DNA of 55,974 nt from Sulfurimonas sp. GTDB lineage: Bacteria > Campylobacterota > Campylobacteria > Campylobacterales > Sulfurimonadaceae. A program made the translations under genes and the position numbers. The notes beneath the pieces are model-generated. The model was not told the DNA's origin and did no database searches. It was given only the letters and a program-made list of their open reading frames with translations. The stretch covers positions 1 to 55,974 of the forward strand of contig JAKITC010000011.1 of assembly GCA_021648285.1 (NCBI GenBank), written 5' to 3'. Shown in pieces: positions 7,722-17,600 of this stretch (the stretch's first letter is position 1; each line of letters starts with the position of its first letter).

Positions 7722-8260
7722 AATGATGGCACAAGAGCCTTGAGCTTATAACTTTTTCTATGAATTTCACAATATCCATGTTTTTTTATCATCTCTACAT
7801 GTAGAGCAGTTCCATACCCTTTATGTTTCTCAAACTGATACTCTGGATACTTCTTAGCCTCTTGTAATATATCCCTGTCGTGTGTGACTTTTGCAAGAAT
7901 TGATGCAGCACTTACTTCTGCTACTTTGCCATCTGCTTTAATCATTGTTGGCAGTCCGGTAACTCCAAAATTTGAGTTCCCATCAAAAAGATACTCTTCA
8001 CATGTCAAGTTTTTCATAATTTCTTGAAGCCCTCTTTTTATACATGTAGATATTCCATCATCATCAATCTGCTTAGGAGAAAACTTAACTATATGATATG
8101 TAGATGCTTCTACTATTAACGGATAAAGAGCTTCTCTCTTTTTCTCACTAAGCTTTTTTGAATCATTTAAACCATCTACATATGAATTCAAAATACATCC
8201 AGCCATAACCAAATCACCTGCAAGTGGTCCACGCCCAGCTTCATCTATTCCACACAACAT
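7715..8260 (-). CDS. rnhB: Ribonuclease HII
   Basis: RNase HII cuts RNA in RNA-DNA hybrids, including single misincorporated ribonucleotides, in the cytoplasm. The 181-residue product has the four acidic metal ligands D6-E7 (GIDEAGRGPLAG), D93 (LFDGN) and D110 (KADGKVAEVSAASILAK). The length is normal for the compact family form. The start is 4 bp from the end of the upstream ATPase gene, so the two are likely cotranscribed. Confidence 0.95.
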   Translation of the reverse strand: MLCGIDEAGRGPLAGDLVMAGCILNSYVDGLNDSKKLSEKKREALYPLIVEASTYHIVKFSPKQIDDDGISTCIKRGLQEIMKNLTCEEYLFDGNSNFGVTGLPTMIKADGKVAEVSAASILAKVTHDRDILQEAKKYPEYQFEKHKGYGTALHVEMIKKHGYCEIHRKSYKLKALVPSLF

Positions 8261-8264
8261 ATTC

Positions 8265-9329
8265 TTAGTCCCCTATAGCCCATATATCAAATGGAATCAT
8301 CTCTACTTCTGAGAATGGATGGCTCACGCTTCCTTCTCTGTTCATTGTAATGGCAGTTACTTTTTTGATCTGATATGTAAATATAAATGCCTCAATAGCT
8401 TCCATTTTTTTAAACAGGACTCTCTCATCTGCAAAAGGCATCCCAAGAATCACTTCATCGTTATCAGGTATGTAAAAATCAATACCGTCATCATAATAAC
8501 ACTCTGTATTTGATTTTAATAACTCTAGATATATCATATTCTCAAAACGTCTGCCAAAATGTCTGTCTACTGTAAGTGCCAATCTCAGAGATGTATCACA
8601 CAGGTATATTTTTTTAGTAGCTTTAGGATGGTTGGCTTTTTCTAGTAGATGTATATAGCCTTTAGCATGTAGATTCTCAAAAGATTTATAAAGCTTATCT
8701 TTGGATATCTTTCTTGTCTGTTTGAGCCTCTCATATATTGAATAAGGAGATAACTTTTGAGCCATCATCTTTGCACAAAAAACCAATATGTCAAATTCCA
8801 TTTTATCAAGAGCGTACTTTAGTGTTCTTTGAATATATAAAATTCTATCATCATTGTTTACTTTATGTTGTGAGGGAAAACCTCCAAGCTGAAAAAAGTG
8901 ATTTAGTGCAGTAGAGTCATATTTATGTTCATAAGCAAGAAACTCTTCATAATCCAATGGATATAGTTTAATGGTTTTTAAAAACTCCATTTTATGATGC
9001 ATCTCACAGCATATTATTAGTTGTCCTACATTAACAATCTTAATTTTATCTATATAGTTGTCTAAAACAAGAGTGTCAATTTTATTGTTATTACAGAATG
9101 TTGATAGAGTTTTGTTAAGCTCTTCTATATCAATTCGAATGTCAGAGCAATCTATATACATATAGGAAGTTTTTTTTAGCCCTAAAAGGTAGTTTTTTAC
9201 AAGCTTTGTTTTTCCACTTTGAGATATTCCATTGATCTGATAGCTCAAATCATCTAGGAATACCTTTCTAAAGTGAAATTTATCAAAAGTTATATCGGTT
9301 TTGTATAGCTCTTCTAATAGATTTTGCAT
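8265..9329 (-). CDS. AAA-type ATPase, archaeal-ATPase/DUF4143-like
   Basis: This is a 354-residue P-loop ATPase with Walker A GISQSGKTK (about 34-42) and a Walker B-like DTLVLDNY (about 84-91). A winged-helix-like middle (KISKDKLYKSFENLHAKGYI) and a C-terminal domain with DUF4143-like character follow. Proteins of this architecture are widespread and mostly of unknown role; some act with toxin-antitoxin or DNA-associated systems. Here it sits in a short operon with rnhB, with a lipoprotein gene 9 bp upstream. No substrate can be assigned. Confidence 0.6.
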   Translation of the reverse strand: MQNLLEELYKTDITFDKFHFRKVFLDDLSYQINGISQSGKTKLVKNYLLGLKKTSYMYIDCSDIRIDIEELNKTLSTFCNNNKIDTLVLDNYIDKIKIVNVGQLIICCEMHHKMEFLKTIKLYPLDYEEFLAYEHKYDSTALNHFFQLGGFPSQHKVNNDDRILYIQRTLKYALDKMEFDILVFCAKMMAQKLSPYSIYERLKQTRKISKDKLYKSFENLHAKGYIHLLEKANHPKATKKIYLCDTSLRLALTVDRHFGRRFENMIYLELLKSNTECYYDDGIDFYIPDNDEVILGMPFADERVLFKKMEAIEAFIFTYQIKKVTAITMNREGSVSHPFSEVEMIPFDIWAIGD

Positions 9330-9338
9330 ATTATTTGG

Positions 9339-9833
9339 TTATTGCGAAAAGCCCTTATCCAAGAGTTTAGCTTTTTGTTGTTCGTACTCTTTTTGCGTCA
9401 GTACCCCATCATCTAAAAGTGCTTTTAACTCTCGCATTTTTTTTGTGAAGTTTTCTTCATCAGACTTTTTAAGAACTTCTTCTTTGGACATTTTTTTATA
9501 AGCTAGCGCTAATATAGTATATTTATTATCAAAGCATCCACCATCCAAGTGTGGTTCAGTAATAGAAGTTATCTGTGCATAGTCTCCATTTAGCTCATTT
9601 ACCTTGTTTTTTAGAGTAGTTACAGCCCCATCACGAGAACCTAGCCAACCAAAATCACGGCATCCTTTGCCATTAGATACTGATATGGGTCCTATAACTT
9701 CATAGTTACTGCTAGGTTTAGTCTTTTCAACAGTAATATCACTTGCACCTGATGTTAAAGTTACTCCATTGGTCGTTGAGCAACCTACTATAATTTGAGC
9801 TAAGACCACTAAAGCCAACATTTTTAACTTCAT
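9339..9833 (-). CDS. Lipoprotein with C-terminal SHOCT domain
   Basis: This is a 164-residue protein with a lipoprotein signal: hydrophobic run, then IIVGC18, the lipidated cysteine. The middle part (GVTLTSGASDITV, then YEVIGPISVSNGKGC) resembles the DUF4156 family of small outer-membrane lipoproteins. The last 30 residues (LKALLDDGVLTQKEYEQQKAKLL) are a typical SHOCT module, a short helical oligomerisation motif. AGGAG lies 5 bases before the start. Function is unknown. Confidence 0.7.
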   Translation of the reverse strand: MKLKMLALVVLAQIIVGCSTTNGVTLTSGASDITVEKTKPSSNYEVIGPISVSNGKGCRDFGWLGSRDGAVTTLKNKVNELNGDYAQITSITEPHLDGGCFDNKYTILALAYKKMSKEEVLKKSDEENFTKKMRELKALLDDGVLTQKEYEQQKAKLLDKGFSQ

Positions 9834-9871
9834 TTATTCTCCTGTATATTGTAATAATTTATATGAAAAGG

Positions 9872-9877
9872 ATTATA
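9872..9877 (-). promoter_or_regulatory. Probable -10 element for the lipoprotein-ATPase-rnhB operon
   Basis: On the minus strand the sequence reads TGTATATAATCC, with TATAAT at 9877-9872, 39 bp before the lipoprotein start. No clear -35 is visible, which is usual in Campylobacterota. Confidence 0.5.
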
Positions 9878-10003
9878 TACACAATAGCCTTAAAGTAAAT
9901 AAAATAATAATTATAAAACATCAATTCCTTATAAAAAGGAAGTAAAATAAGCACAAATTCACTTTTTACACCCTAAATCCTTGAATAAATAAGTTTGTTT
10001 GGG

Positions 10004-10009
10004 TACAAT
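10004..10009 (+). promoter_or_regulatory. -10 element of the S10 operon promoter
   Basis: TTTGGGTACAATTCGCG places TACAAT at 10004-10009, 57 bp before rpsJ. The upstream 150 bp are AT-rich with T/A runs, the Campylobacterota substitute for a -35 box. A G+C-rich discriminator (CGCG) directly after the -10 is also seen at the rpmJ and tuf promoters. Confidence 0.75.
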
Positions 10010-10027
10010 TCGCGTTCACTAAATATA

Positions 10028-10044
10028 GTTAGGCAAGACCTAAC
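10028..10044 (+). promoter_or_regulatory. Leader hairpin before rpsJ
   Basis: GTTAGG (10028-10033) and CCTAAC (10039-10044) form a 6-bp stem with loop CAAGA, 12 bp before the rpsJ Shine-Dalgarno. It is the only obvious structure in the short S10 leader and may be a translational control site; the binding protein is unknown. Confidence 0.4.
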
Positions 10045-10066
10045 GAGTTCTTTGAGAAGGAAATTT

Positions 10067-10378
10067 ATGGAAAAAATTCGTTTAAAATTGAAAGCTTATG
10101 ATCATCGTGTACTTGATAGATCTGTTGCATCAATCGTTGAGGCTGTCAAGCGTACAGGCGCGGTAATTCGTGGTCCGATACCTTTACCAACAAAGATTCG
10201 TAAATATACTGTTTTGAAATCTCCACACGTTAACAAGAGTTCTCGTGAGCAGTTTGAAATCCGTATGCACGCTAGAGTTATCGATATTGTTTCTGCTACG
10301 CCAGAAACAGTTGATTCTCTAATGAAACTAGATCTTGCACCAGAAGTAGACGTAGAAGTACGTTCTATGGATAAGTAA
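10067..10378 (+). CDS. rpsJ: Small ribosomal subunit protein S10
   Basis: S10 sits in the 30S head and, as NusE, joins antitermination complexes. The 103-residue product begins [17 protein letters not shown], the universal S10 start. RBS GAAGGA is 6 bp upstream, so the in-frame extension back to 9995 is rejected because it runs through the leader hairpin. It is the first gene of the S10 operon. Confidence 0.97.
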   Translation: MEKIRLKLKAYDHRVLDRSVASIVEAVKRTGAVIRGPIPLPTKIRKYTVLKSPHVNKSSREQFEIRMHARVIDIVSATPETVDSLMKLDLAPEVDVEVRSMDK

Positions 10379-10388
10379 GGAGTCAGTC

Positions 10389-10964
10389 GTGGAATATATT
10401 GTTGAAAAAATCGGTATGAGCCGTACTATCACAGTACCTAGTCAACCTGTTACTCTTTTAAGAGTTTTAGATACTAAAGTATGTGAAGTTAACGAAGGAA
10501 CTGCAATTGTGGCTTACAATAGCGGTAAAAAAATGAATAAGTCAATTGAAGGTCAGCAAAAGAAATATAGTCTTTCATCTGAGTTTAATCGTATTGCTAC
10601 ATTAGAAGTAGCAAACACTGAAGTTGGTGATTTAGATTTCACACCTTTAGCGGAAGCTAAAGTTTTAAGATCTACTTTTACTACTAAAGGTCGCGGTTTT
10701 TCTGGAGCTATGAAACGTTGGAATTTCTCTGGTGGTCCTGCATCTCACGGTCATAGAATGGGTCGTAGAACAGGTTCAATCGGTATGGCAGAGTGGCCAG
10801 GTCGTGTTATGAAGGGTAAGAAAATGCCTGGACAATATGGTAATATAACCAATAGTGTTAAAAATGAGATCGTTTCTTACGATGCTGAAAACAAAATCAT
10901 TGCGGTTTCTGGTTCAGTTTCTGGTGCAAACGGTGCTCTAGGTCGTGTAAAGGTAGCTAAATAA
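10389..10964 (+). CDS. rplC: Large ribosomal subunit protein L3
   Basis: L3 organises the 3' end of 23S rRNA near the peptidyl transferase centre. The 191-residue product uses a GTG start at 10389, with the Shine-Dalgarno TAAGGAG overlapping the rpsJ stop. The family segments [22 protein letters not shown] and [12 protein letters not shown] are present. It overlaps the rplD start by one base (TAATG), so the two are translationally coupled. Confidence 0.97.
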   Translation: MEYIVEKIGMSRTITVPSQPVTLLRVLDTKVCEVNEGTAIVAYNSGKKMNKSIEGQQKKYSLSSEFNRIATLEVANTEVGDLDFTPLAEAKVLRSTFTTKGRGFSGAMKRWNFSGGPASHGHRMGRRTGSIGMAEWPGRVMKGKKMPGQYGNITNSVKNEIVSYDAENKIIAVSGSVSGANGALGRVKVAK

Positions 10965-11578
10965 TGAGCGCAATCGTTTTAAATGAAAAAATGGAAAAAG
11001 CATCTGAGTTAGCATTACCAGAGAGTTTTTCTGGTATTAATCCTCATAACTTATACCTGTATGTTAAGTCAGCTCAAGCTGCTGGGCGTGCAAACACTGC
11101 TACTACAAAAGGTAGAAGTGAAGTTAGAGGTGGTGGTAAGAAGCCATGGGCTCAAAAAGGTGGCGGTCGCGCTCGTGCCGGTTCACGTCGTTCTCCTATC
11201 TTTGTGGGTGGTGGTAAAGCATTCGGTTCTAAGAACAATCGTAATTATGACCTTAAAGTTAATAAGAAGCAAAAGAAACTTGCTCTTAACTTTGCTCTTA
11301 ACGAGCATGCTCAAAATGGTAGTCTATTCATCGTGGATAGTATTGAAGTTGCATCTGGTAAAACTAAAGATGCTGCGGCAATGTTCAAAGCTTTAAATCA
11401 GAGAGACGTTCTTTTTGTTAAATCTCTTTTAGATGAAAAAACTTTTTTAGCATTTGAAAATCTTCATCAAACATATGTTGTTGAAGCAAATGAACTAAAT
11501 GCCTATTTAGCTGCTAATTATCGTTCACTTGTGATCGAAAAAGCGGTATGGGAAAATCTTGTAGGAGAGGCTAAATAA
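10964..11578 (+). CDS. rplD: Large ribosomal subunit protein L4
   Basis: L4 lines the peptide exit tunnel and in enterobacteria also represses the S10 operon. The 204-residue product has the basic tunnel loop [19 protein letters not shown] and the usual beta-alpha core. Whether the autoregulation exists here is not known, and no E. coli-type S10 leader is seen. Its stop overlaps the rplW ATG by one base. Confidence 0.96.
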   Translation: MSAIVLNEKMEKASELALPESFSGINPHNLYLYVKSAQAAGRANTATTKGRSEVRGGGKKPWAQKGGGRARAGSRRSPIFVGGGKAFGSKNNRNYDLKVNKKQKKLALNFALNEHAQNGSLFIVDSIEVASGKTKDAAAMFKALNQRDVLFVKSLLDEKTFLAFENLHQTYVVEANELNAYLAANYRSLVIEKAVWENLVGEAK

Positions 11579-11859
11579 TGGCAGATATTACAGATATTAA
11601 ATCTATACTATATACAGAAAAGACACTTGGCATGCAAGAAGATAATGTAATCGTTGTACAGACATCTCCAAGAATGACTAAAACAGGTCTTAAAGAGGTT
11701 TTTCGTGAGTACTTTGGAATTATTCCAACAAGAGTTAACTCACTTAATCAAAGCGGAAAAGTTAAACGTTTCCGTGGTGTACAAGGTAAACAAAATGACT
11801 TCAAAAAGTTTTATGTTAAATTACCTGAGGGTGCACAAATAGAAAGTTTGGCGGTATAA
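11578..11859 (+). CDS. rplW: Large ribosomal subunit protein L23
   Basis: L23 lies at the tunnel exit and docks trigger factor and SRP. The 93-residue product has the family start [11 protein letters not shown] and the extended loop rich in basic residues ([19 protein letters not shown]). It overlaps rplD by one base, with 1 bp before rplB. Confidence 0.95.
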   Translation: MADITDIKSILYTEKTLGMQEDNVIVVQTSPRMTKTGLKEVFREYFGIIPTRVNSLNQSGKVKRFRGVQGKQNDFKKFYVKLPEGAQIESLAV

Positions 11860-11860
11860 G

Positions 11861-12706
11861 ATGGCAATTAAAACTTATAGACCGATAACTCCGTCCCGTC
11901 GTTTTTATACGAATGTAGATAGTAGTGATATCACTGCTAAAGCAAGTGTTCGTTCACTGTTAGTAAAACTTCCTGCTCACGCTGGTCGTAACTCTAATGG
12001 TCGTATCACATCTCGTCATAGACAAGCTGGTGCTAAAAAACTTTACCGTATCGTTGATTTCAAAAGAAATAAATTTGATATTCCAGCCACTGTTAGCACT
12101 ATTGAGTATGATCCGTACCGTAACTGTCGTATTGCGTTAGTTACATATGCTGATGGTGAAAAAAGATACATATTACAACCAAAAGGTTTAGTTGTTGGTG
12201 ATGCAGTTATGTCTGCTGAAGCTGGGCTAGATGTTAAACCTGGTAATACTATGAAACTTAAAAATATCCCAGTTGGTACATTAATTCATAATATCGAGCT
12301 TAAAACTGGTAAAGGCGGGCAAATGTGTCGTGCTGCTGGAACAAGTGCTCAAATTATGGGTCGTGACGGTAGGTATGTTTCACTTCGTATGCCTTCATCT
12401 GAAATGCGTTTAGTATTAGGTGAGTGTTTAGCGACTGTTGGAATAGTAGGAAACGAAGAGTATGGCAACATAGTATTAGCAAAAGCTGGTCGTATGCGTC
12501 ACATGGGTATTCGTCCTCAAACTCGTGGTTCAGCAATGAATCCAATTGATCACCCGCATGGTGGTGGTGAAGGTAAAACGAACTCAGGTCGTCATCCGGT
12601 TACTCCTTGGGGTAAACCAACTAAGGGTGCTAAAACTCGTCGTAAGAAAGCTAGTGATAAACTTATTATTACTCGCCGTAAACCAAATGCAAAAAGGGTA
12701 GGATAA
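11861..12706 (+). CDS. rplB: Large ribosomal subunit protein L2
   Basis: L2 is needed for subunit association and peptidyl transferase activity. The 281-residue product has [19 protein letters not shown] near the N terminus and the conserved HPHGGGEGK loop, whose His is near the catalytic centre. The C-terminal [16 protein letters not shown] tail is also present. It overlaps the rpsS ATG by one base. Confidence 0.97.
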   Translation: MAIKTYRPITPSRRFYTNVDSSDITAKASVRSLLVKLPAHAGRNSNGRITSRHRQAGAKKLYRIVDFKRNKFDIPATVSTIEYDPYRNCRIALVTYADGEKRYILQPKGLVVGDAVMSAEAGLDVKPGNTMKLKNIPVGTLIHNIELKTGKGGQMCRAAGTSAQIMGRDGRYVSLRMPSSEMRLVLGECLATVGIVGNEEYGNIVLAKAGRMRHMGIRPQTRGSAMNPIDHPHGGGEGKTNSGRHPVTPWGKPTKGAKTRRKKASDKLIITRRKPNAKRVG

Positions 12707-12981
12707 TGGCTCGTTCAGTTAAAAAAGGTCCATTTATAGATGACCATCTAATGAAAAAAGTTGTCGCTGCTAAAGCAGAAGGCAACAAAAAACCAATAAA
12801 AACTTGGTCAAGAAGATCTATGGTTAGCCCAGATATGGTTGGTTTAACATTTAATGTTCACAATGGTCGTCAATTTGTTCCTGTATATGTTTCAGAGAAT
12901 CATATTGGTTATAAATTAGGTGAATTTGCACCAACACGTACATTCAAGGGCCATAAGGGCTCTGTTCAGAAGAAGGTGTAA
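12706..12981 (+). CDS. rpsS: Small ribosomal subunit protein S19
   Basis: S19 is a 30S head protein that contacts S13 and the A-site finger of 23S rRNA. The 91-residue product starts [15 protein letters not shown] and contains [18 protein letters not shown] and the [12 protein letters not shown] ending typical of S19. Confidence 0.97.
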   Translation: MARSVKKGPFIDDHLMKKVVAAKAEGNKKPIKTWSRRSMVSPDMVGLTFNVHNGRQFVPVYVSENHIGYKLGEFAPTRTFKGHKGSVQKKV

Positions 12982-12983
12982 TC

Positions 12984-13301
12984 ATGGCTAGAGCATTATT
13001 AAAATTCATCCGTGTATCACCAATTAAATCTCGTCTTATAGCAAGAGAGATTCAAGGTATGAACGCTGAAGAAGCATTGGCAGCTTTAGAGTTTACACCA
13101 AACAAAGCGGCAAAAATTATCTCTAAAGTACTTGCATCTGCAGTTGCTAACAGTGGTAACGAAGCCGAAGATTGTACAGTAACATCATGTCGTGTAGATA
13201 ATGGTCCTGTTCTTAAGCGTTTCCGTCCACGTGCTCGTGGTATGGCGTCTGGAATCAGAAAACCAACGGCACATATCTTAGTAGAAGTAGAGGGTAAATA
13301 A
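12984..13301 (+). CDS. rplV: Large ribosomal subunit protein L22
   Basis: L22 lines the narrowest part of the exit tunnel. The 105-residue product has the family opening ([17 protein letters not shown]) and the beta-hairpin tip [17 protein letters not shown] that projects into the tunnel. It lies 2 bp after rpsS and 1 bp before rpsC. Confidence 0.96.
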   Translation: MARALLKFIRVSPIKSRLIAREIQGMNAEEALAALEFTPNKAAKIISKVLASAVANSGNEAEDCTVTSCRVDNGPVLKRFRPRARGMASGIRKPTAHILVEVEGK

Positions 13302-13302
13302 T

Positions 13303-14019
13303 ATGGGTCATAAAGTTAATCCTATTGGTTTGCGTCTTGGTATCAACCGTAACTGGGAAAGCCGCTGGTTCCCTGATTTTAAAACTGCTCCGGCAGCTTT
13401 AGGTGAAGATTACAAGATAAGAACATATTTGAAAAAAGAGCTTTACTATGCTGGTGTTGCTAACATCATTATAGAAAGAACAGTTAAAAGACTTCGTGTA
13501 ACTATCGTTGCAGCTCGCCCTGGTATCATTATTGGTAAAAAAGGTGCGGACATTGAGAAACTTAAAACTGCTCTTCAAAAGCTTGTTGGTAAAACGATAT
13601 CTGTAAATATCAAAGAAGAGAAAAAAGCTCAGACTTCAGCTCAATTAGTTGCTGAAAATGTAGCTACTCAACTAGAGCGCCGTGTTGCTTTTAGACGTGC
13701 AATGAAAAAAGTTATGCAAGGTGCACAACGTTCTGGTGCAAAAGGTATTAAAGTTGCAGTTGCCGGTCGTCTTGGTGGAGCTGAAATGGCTCGTACTGAG
13801 TGGTACCTAGAGGGACGTGTTCCTTTACATACACTTCGTGCAAAAATCGATTACGGTTTTGCTGAAGCTCATACTACTTATGGAATCATAGGTGTTAAAG
13901 TATGGATCTTCAAAGGTGAGGTACTTACTAAAGGCGTTCCTGTTGAAGTAAAAGAAGAAAAAAGTGAGCGTCCAAGAAAACGTGCTCCAAGACGCGAAAA
14001 TAGTGAAAAGGCTGAATAA
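13303..14019 (+). CDS. rpsC: Small ribosomal subunit protein S3
   Basis: S3 forms part of the mRNA entry tunnel and helicase on the 30S subunit. The 238-residue product has a KH domain with the GxxG loop in [15 protein letters not shown] and the C-terminal S3 domain. It ends in a very basic-acidic tail ([21 protein letters not shown]). TAATG coupling links it to rplP. Confidence 0.97.
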   Translation: MGHKVNPIGLRLGINRNWESRWFPDFKTAPAALGEDYKIRTYLKKELYYAGVANIIIERTVKRLRVTIVAARPGIIIGKKGADIEKLKTALQKLVGKTISVNIKEEKKAQTSAQLVAENVATQLERRVAFRRAMKKVMQGAQRSGAKGIKVAVAGRLGGAEMARTEWYLEGRVPLHTLRAKIDYGFAEAHTTYGIIGVKVWIFKGEVLTKGVPVEVKEEKSERPRKRAPRRENSEKAE

Positions 14020-14444
14020 TGTTAATGCCAAAAAGAACAAAATATCGTAAAGTAATGAAGGGTCGTAACCGTGGTTACGCTCGTTCAGGTTATACATTAG
14101 CATTTGGTGATATCGCTTTAAAAGCGGTTGAAGCAGGTCGTATTAACTCTCGTCAGATTGAGTCAGCTCGTATTTCAGCTACTCGTCACATTAAAAGAAA
14201 TGGTAAGATTTGGATTCGTGTATTCCCTGCTAAACCATTAACTGCTAAGCCTCTTGAAACTCGTATGGGTAAAGGTAAGGGAGCAGTTGATCAGTGGGTA
14301 ATGAATATTAAACCAGGTCGTATCATATTTGAAATGGCTGGTGTTCCACATGATATAGCTCGTGAAGCATTAACTCTTGCTTTACATAAGCTGCCATTCA
14401 AAACTAAAATAATTACTGCGGAGATGAGCAATGAAATATTCTGA
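14019..14444 (+). CDS. rplP: Large ribosomal subunit protein L16
   Basis: L16 helps position A-site tRNA on the 50S subunit. The 141-residue product begins [11 protein letters not shown]; both M1 and M3 could start translation, and M1 overlaps the rpsC stop. [10 protein letters not shown] and the C-terminal HKLPFKTKI mark the family. The 3' end overlaps rpmC by 14 bp. Confidence 0.96.
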   Translation: MLMPKRTKYRKVMKGRNRGYARSGYTLAFGDIALKAVEAGRINSRQIESARISATRHIKRNGKIWIRVFPAKPLTAKPLETRMGKGKGAVDQWVMNIKPGRIIFEMAGVPHDIAREALTLALHKLPFKTKIITAEMSNEIF

Positions 14445-14619
14445 TTTAGCAGATAAAAACGCAGCAGAGCTTCAAGCAATGCTAAAAGAGAAGAAAACTG
14501 AGCTTTTTACTTTAAAAATTAAAAAACAAATGATGCAATTACAAAATACTAGCGAACTTCGTGTCGCTAAAAAAGATGTTGCAAGAATCAATACTGCGCT
14601 TGCTGCAGTGGCGAAATAG
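14431..14619 (+). CDS. rpmC: Large ribosomal subunit protein L29
   Basis: This is a 62-residue two-helix protein near the tunnel exit beside L23. The family pattern [25 protein letters not shown] is visible. The ATG lies inside the end of rplP, in another frame, preceded by GAGATGAG; the overlap implies translational coupling. Confidence 0.94.
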   Translation: MKYSDLADKNAAELQAMLKEKKTELFTLKIKKQMMQLQNTSELRVAKKDVARINTALAAVAK

Positions 14620-14628
14620 GGGCTAGTA

Positions 14629-14877
14629 ATGACACATAAACGTGAAGTTCAAGGTAAAGTTGTAAAAATTTCAGGCGATAAAACAGCAGGTATTGTTGTT
14701 GAACGTCGTGTAATGCATCCTCGTTACCACAAAGTTGTAAAGCGTTTCAAAAAGTACTTAGTACATGATGAGCGTAATGAGTTAAAAGTTGGTGATGAGA
14801 TTATTGCAATCGAATGTCGCCCACTTTCTAAGACTAAATCTTTTAGACTTAAAACAGTAGTACTAGGAGCTAAGTAA
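14629..14877 (+). CDS. rpsQ: Small ribosomal subunit protein S17
   Basis: S17 is an early 30S assembly protein with an OB fold. The 82-residue product has [19 protein letters not shown] and the YKVV-type loop followed by [18 protein letters not shown] gives the Shine-Dalgarno, and the stop overlaps the rplN start (TAATG). Confidence 0.95.
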   Translation: MTHKREVQGKVVKISGDKTAGIVVERRVMHPRYHKVVKRFKKYLVHDERNELKVGDEIIAIECRPLSKTKSFRLKTVVLGAK

Positions 14878-15245
14878 TGATCCAAGGATTTACTCGTTTA
14901 AATGTAGCTGATAATACAGGTGCAAAAGAGATTATGTGTATTAAGGTACTTGGTGGTTCTAAGCGTCGTTATGCAACAGTTGGTGACGTTATCGTTGCTT
15001 CTGTTAAAAAAGCGACTCCAACTGCTAAAGTTAAAAAAGGTAAAGTTGTAAAAGCTGTTATCGTTAGAGTAGCTAAAGAGGTTCACCGTGAAAATGGTTC
15101 TCTTATCCGTTTTGACGACAATGCAGCTGTTATACTTGATGACAAGAGAGAGCCAATCGGTACTCGTATTTTCGGTCCTGTTGCTCGTGAAGTACGCTAT
15201 TCTGGTTTTATGAAAATCGTATCTCTTGCACCGGAGGTTGTTTAA
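14877..15245 (+). CDS. rplN: Large ribosomal subunit protein L14
   Basis: L14 lies at the subunit interface, contacts L19 and binds the silencing factor RsfS. The 122-residue product starts [18 protein letters not shown] and ends with the conserved [13 protein letters not shown] and [10 protein letters not shown]. It overlaps the rplX start by one base. Confidence 0.97.
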   Translation: MIQGFTRLNVADNTGAKEIMCIKVLGGSKRRYATVGDVIVASVKKATPTAKVKKGKVVKAVIVRVAKEVHRENGSLIRFDDNAAVILDDKREPIGTRIFGPVAREVRYSGFMKIVSLAPEVV

Positions 15246-15475
15246 TGGCAAAGTTTAATTTCAAAAAAGGTGATACTGTAGAAATTATCGCTGGTGATGA
15301 TCGCGGAACTAAAGCTACTGTACTTGAAGTATTATCTAAAAAAAACAAGGTAATAGTTGAGGGTTGTAAAGTTGCTAAGAAAGCTATCAAACCAACTGAA
15401 GATAACACTAAAGGCGGACATATCAATAAAGAGATGCCTATAGATGTTTCAAATGTTCGTAAAGTGGAGGCATAA
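15245..15475 (+). CDS. rplX: Large ribosomal subunit protein L24
   Basis: L24 starts 50S assembly. The 76-residue product is a compact form with a KOW motif ([20 protein letters not shown]), shorter than the roughly 104 residues of E. coli L24, as is usual in this phylum. It lies 4 bp before rplE. Confidence 0.95.
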   Translation: MAKFNFKKGDTVEIIAGDDRGTKATVLEVLSKKNKVIVEGCKVAKKAIKPTEDNTKGGHINKEMPIDVSNVRKVEA

Positions 15476-15479
15476 GTAG

Positions 15480-16025
15480 ATGGCTCGTTTAAAAGAAAAA
15501 TATTTAGGTTTAAAAGCTGAATTACAAGCAGACTTAGAGATAAAAAATCCAATGCAGACTCCTGCATTAGAAAAAATTATTATTTCTGTTGGTGCTGGTT
15601 TTGCAATGAAAGATAATAAACTTATCAAAAACATTGAAGACACTATCACTACTATTGCTGGTCAAAAAGCAAGTACAGTAATAGCTAAAAAATCAGTTGC
15701 TGGTTTTAAAGTTCGTGAAGGTATGCCAGTTGGTATTCGTGTAACGCTTCGTGGTGAAAATATGTATAATTTCTATGATCGTCTGGTTTCTATTGCACTT
15801 CCACGTGTAAAAGATTTCCGTGGTGTTCCAAGAAATGGTTTTGATGGTCGTGGTAACTATAACTTCGGTCTTGACGAGCAACTAATTTTCCCAGAGATTA
15901 GTTATGATTCAATCATACAAATTCATGGTATGAATATAACAGTAGTAACATCTGCTGATTCAGACAAGGCAGGATTCGCTCTTTTAGAGAAAATGGGTAT
16001 GCCTTTTACTAAAGGGAGCAACTAA
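15480..16025 (+). CDS. rplE: Large ribosomal subunit protein L5
   Basis: L5 binds 5S rRNA in the central protuberance. The 181-residue product has [28 protein letters not shown] and the RDFRG segment with the [18 protein letters not shown] end (here [14 protein letters not shown]). Its stop overlaps the rpsN ATG. Confidence 0.97.
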   Translation: MARLKEKYLGLKAELQADLEIKNPMQTPALEKIIISVGAGFAMKDNKLIKNIEDTITTIAGQKASTVIAKKSVAGFKVREGMPVGIRVTLRGENMYNFYDRLVSIALPRVKDFRGVPRNGFDGRGNYNFGLDEQLIFPEISYDSIIQIHGMNITVVTSADSDKAGFALLEKMGMPFTKGSN

Positions 16026-16210
16026 TGGCTAAGAAATCGATGATTGCTAAAGCGGCAAGAACTCCAAAGTTCAAGGTTCGTGGTTATACAAGATGTCAGA
16101 TTTGTGGTCGTCCACACTCTGTTCTTCGTGACTTCGGTATCTGTCGTGTATGTTTTAGAAAAATGGCAAATGAGGGATTAATCCCAGGTGTTAGAAAGTC
16201 TTCTTGGTAA
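16025..16210 (+). CDS. rpsN: Small ribosomal subunit protein S14, zinc-binding type
   Basis: S14 completes the 30S head. This 61-residue short form keeps the zinc ribbon C24-x2-C27...C40-x2-C43 (CQICGRP, CRVCF). It is therefore the zinc-dependent C+ version; a zinc-free paralogue is not seen in the window. A 67-bp gap follows before rpsH. Confidence 0.96.
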   Translation: MAKKSMIAKAARTPKFKVRGYTRCQICGRPHSVLRDFGICRVCFRKMANEGLIPGVRKSSW

Positions 16211-16238
16211 GCCAAGAGGAAACTCCTAATAATTAGTA

Positions 16239-16258
16239 ATTATCTTTTATTAGATAAT
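16239..16258 (+). promoter_or_regulatory. Hairpin in the rpsN-rpsH gap
   Basis: ATTATCT (16239-16245) pairs with AGATAAT (16252-16258) around a 6-base loop, 20 bp before rpsH. This is the largest gap inside the operon, so the stem may mark a processing or translational control site; S8 is a known feedback regulator of this operon in enterobacteria. Confidence 0.35.
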
Positions 16259-16277
16259 CACAACAAGGAAAAATTTA

Positions 16278-16673
16278 ATGATTAATGATTTAGTATCTGA
16301 TGCGTTAACACGTGTTCGTAATGCTGGTATGAGAAGATTGCCTGTTGCTACTTTAGTGCACTCTAAGAGTATTGAAGCAATGACAAATATCTTAGTAGAT
16401 AAAGGTTATCTTGAGAGTTGTAACGTTATTGAAGATGGCGTTAAGAAGACTATCAAAGTTGTATTAAAATATGATGATAATGAAAAATGTGTAATAAATG
16501 AGATGAAAAGAGTTTCTAAACCTGGTAGACGTGTTTACAAGGGTAAAGAAGATATCAAACGTTTCAAAAATGGTTACGGAACTATTATTGTAAGTACATC
16601 ACATGGCGTACTACCGAATGACAAAGCTTATGAGCTTGGCATTGGTGGCGAAGTTATGTGTACGATTTGGTAG
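16278..16673 (+). CDS. rpsH: Small ribosomal subunit protein S8
   Basis: S8 binds the central domain of 16S rRNA. The 131-residue product has the start [17 protein letters not shown] and the C-terminal signature [17 protein letters not shown] followed by a terminal TIW. RBS AAGGAAAA precedes the ATG. It is 9 bp from rplF. Confidence 0.97.
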   Translation: MINDLVSDALTRVRNAGMRRLPVATLVHSKSIEAMTNILVDKGYLESCNVIEDGVKKTIKVVLKYDDNEKCVINEMKRVSKPGRRVYKGKEDIKRFKNGYGTIIVSTSHGVLPNDKAYELGIGGEVMCTIW

Positions 16674-16682
16674 GGAGATAAC

Positions 16683-17219
16683 ATGTCAAGAATTGGTAAA
16701 AAACCGGTAGAATTTGCAGCTGACATCAAAGTTAGTTCAAATGAAGATGTTATAACTTTTGCCAAAGGCAAAAATAGTATGGATTTAGATACAAAAGGAA
16801 ACGTTGATTTCAAAATTGATGGAAACGTTTTAACTTTTGTTACAAAATCAGAAGAAAAAGCTCACAGAGCTTTCTGGGGAACATATCGTGCATTAGCTGC
16901 AAATATTGTTACTGGTTTAACTACTGGCTACACTAAGCAACTAGAGATCAATGGTGTTGGTTACCGTGCTGCTGTTAAAGGTAGAGTACTTAATCTTCAA
17001 CTTGGCCATTCACATGATATTAACTATGATCTACCAGATAGTGTTGAAGCGAGTGTTGAGAAAAATGTAATAACTTTAAAAAGCCATGACAAGCAAATGC
17101 TTGGTCAAGTTGCTGCAGAAGTTAGATCGTTTCGTCCACCAGAGCCTTACAAAGGTAAAGGTGTTAAATACATGGAAGAGCATATCGTGCGTAAAGCCGG
17201 TAAAACTGCTAAGAAGTAA
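16683..17219 (+). CDS. rplF: Large ribosomal subunit protein L6
   Basis: L6 lies near the sarcin-ricin loop and the factor-binding site. The 178-residue product has MSRIGKKPVEF at the start and the C-terminal signature RPPEPYKGKGVKY that defines L6. GGGAG in GTAGGGAGATAAC gives the Shine-Dalgarno. Confidence 0.97.
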   Translation: MSRIGKKPVEFAADIKVSSNEDVITFAKGKNSMDLDTKGNVDFKIDGNVLTFVTKSEEKAHRAFWGTYRALAANIVTGLTTGYTKQLEINGVGYRAAVKGRVLNLQLGHSHDINYDLPDSVEASVEKNVITLKSHDKQMLGQVAAEVRSFRPPEPYKGKGVKYMEEHIVRKAGKTAKK

Positions 17220-17235
17220 GGGAGGGTATTAAATT

Positions 17236-17592
17236 ATGAATGCAAAAGTATTAAAAAATAAAGTAGCTAATCGCTTAAAGCGTAAGCGTCGTATTCGTGC
17301 AAAAATATCTGGTTGTGCTTCACTTCCTCGTGTTTCTGTATTTCGTTCAAATCGTTATTTAAGTGTACAAGCAATTGATGATGCAACAGCAACAACTTTA
17401 GCTGCACTTAACTCAAAAGTAACTGGTCATAAATCTAACAAAGAAGGTGCAGCTGCACTTGGTGAAGCATTTGCTGCCTCGCTAAAGAAAGCTAAAATCT
17501 CTGAAGTAGTATTTGATCGTAATGGTTACCAATATCACGGTGTTATAGCTGCATTTGGTGACGCTCTTCGTGCAAACGAAATTAAGTTCTAG
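17236..17592 (+). CDS. rplR: Large ribosomal subunit protein L18
   Basis: L18 binds 5S rRNA with L5. The 118-residue product has [31 protein letters not shown] and the ending [12 protein letters not shown]...ALRANEIKF. The Shine-Dalgarno is GGGAGG at 17220-17225. Confidence 0.96.
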   Translation: MNAKVLKNKVANRLKRKRRIRAKISGCASLPRVSVFRSNRYLSVQAIDDATATTLAALNSKVTGHKSNKEGAAALGEAFAASLKKAKISEVVFDRNGYQYHGVIAAFGDALRANEIKF

Positions 17593-17600
17593 GGGTTAAG

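Noticed and set aside
9995..10066. N-terminal extension of rpsJ from an upstream ATG
   Set aside because: It overlaps the -10 element and leader hairpin, has no match to S10, and a good Shine-Dalgarno serves the normal start at 10067.
11061..11396. 111-residue alternate frame inside rplD
   Set aside because: Out-of-frame reading of a conserved gene, with implausible Leu/Val runs and no start signal.
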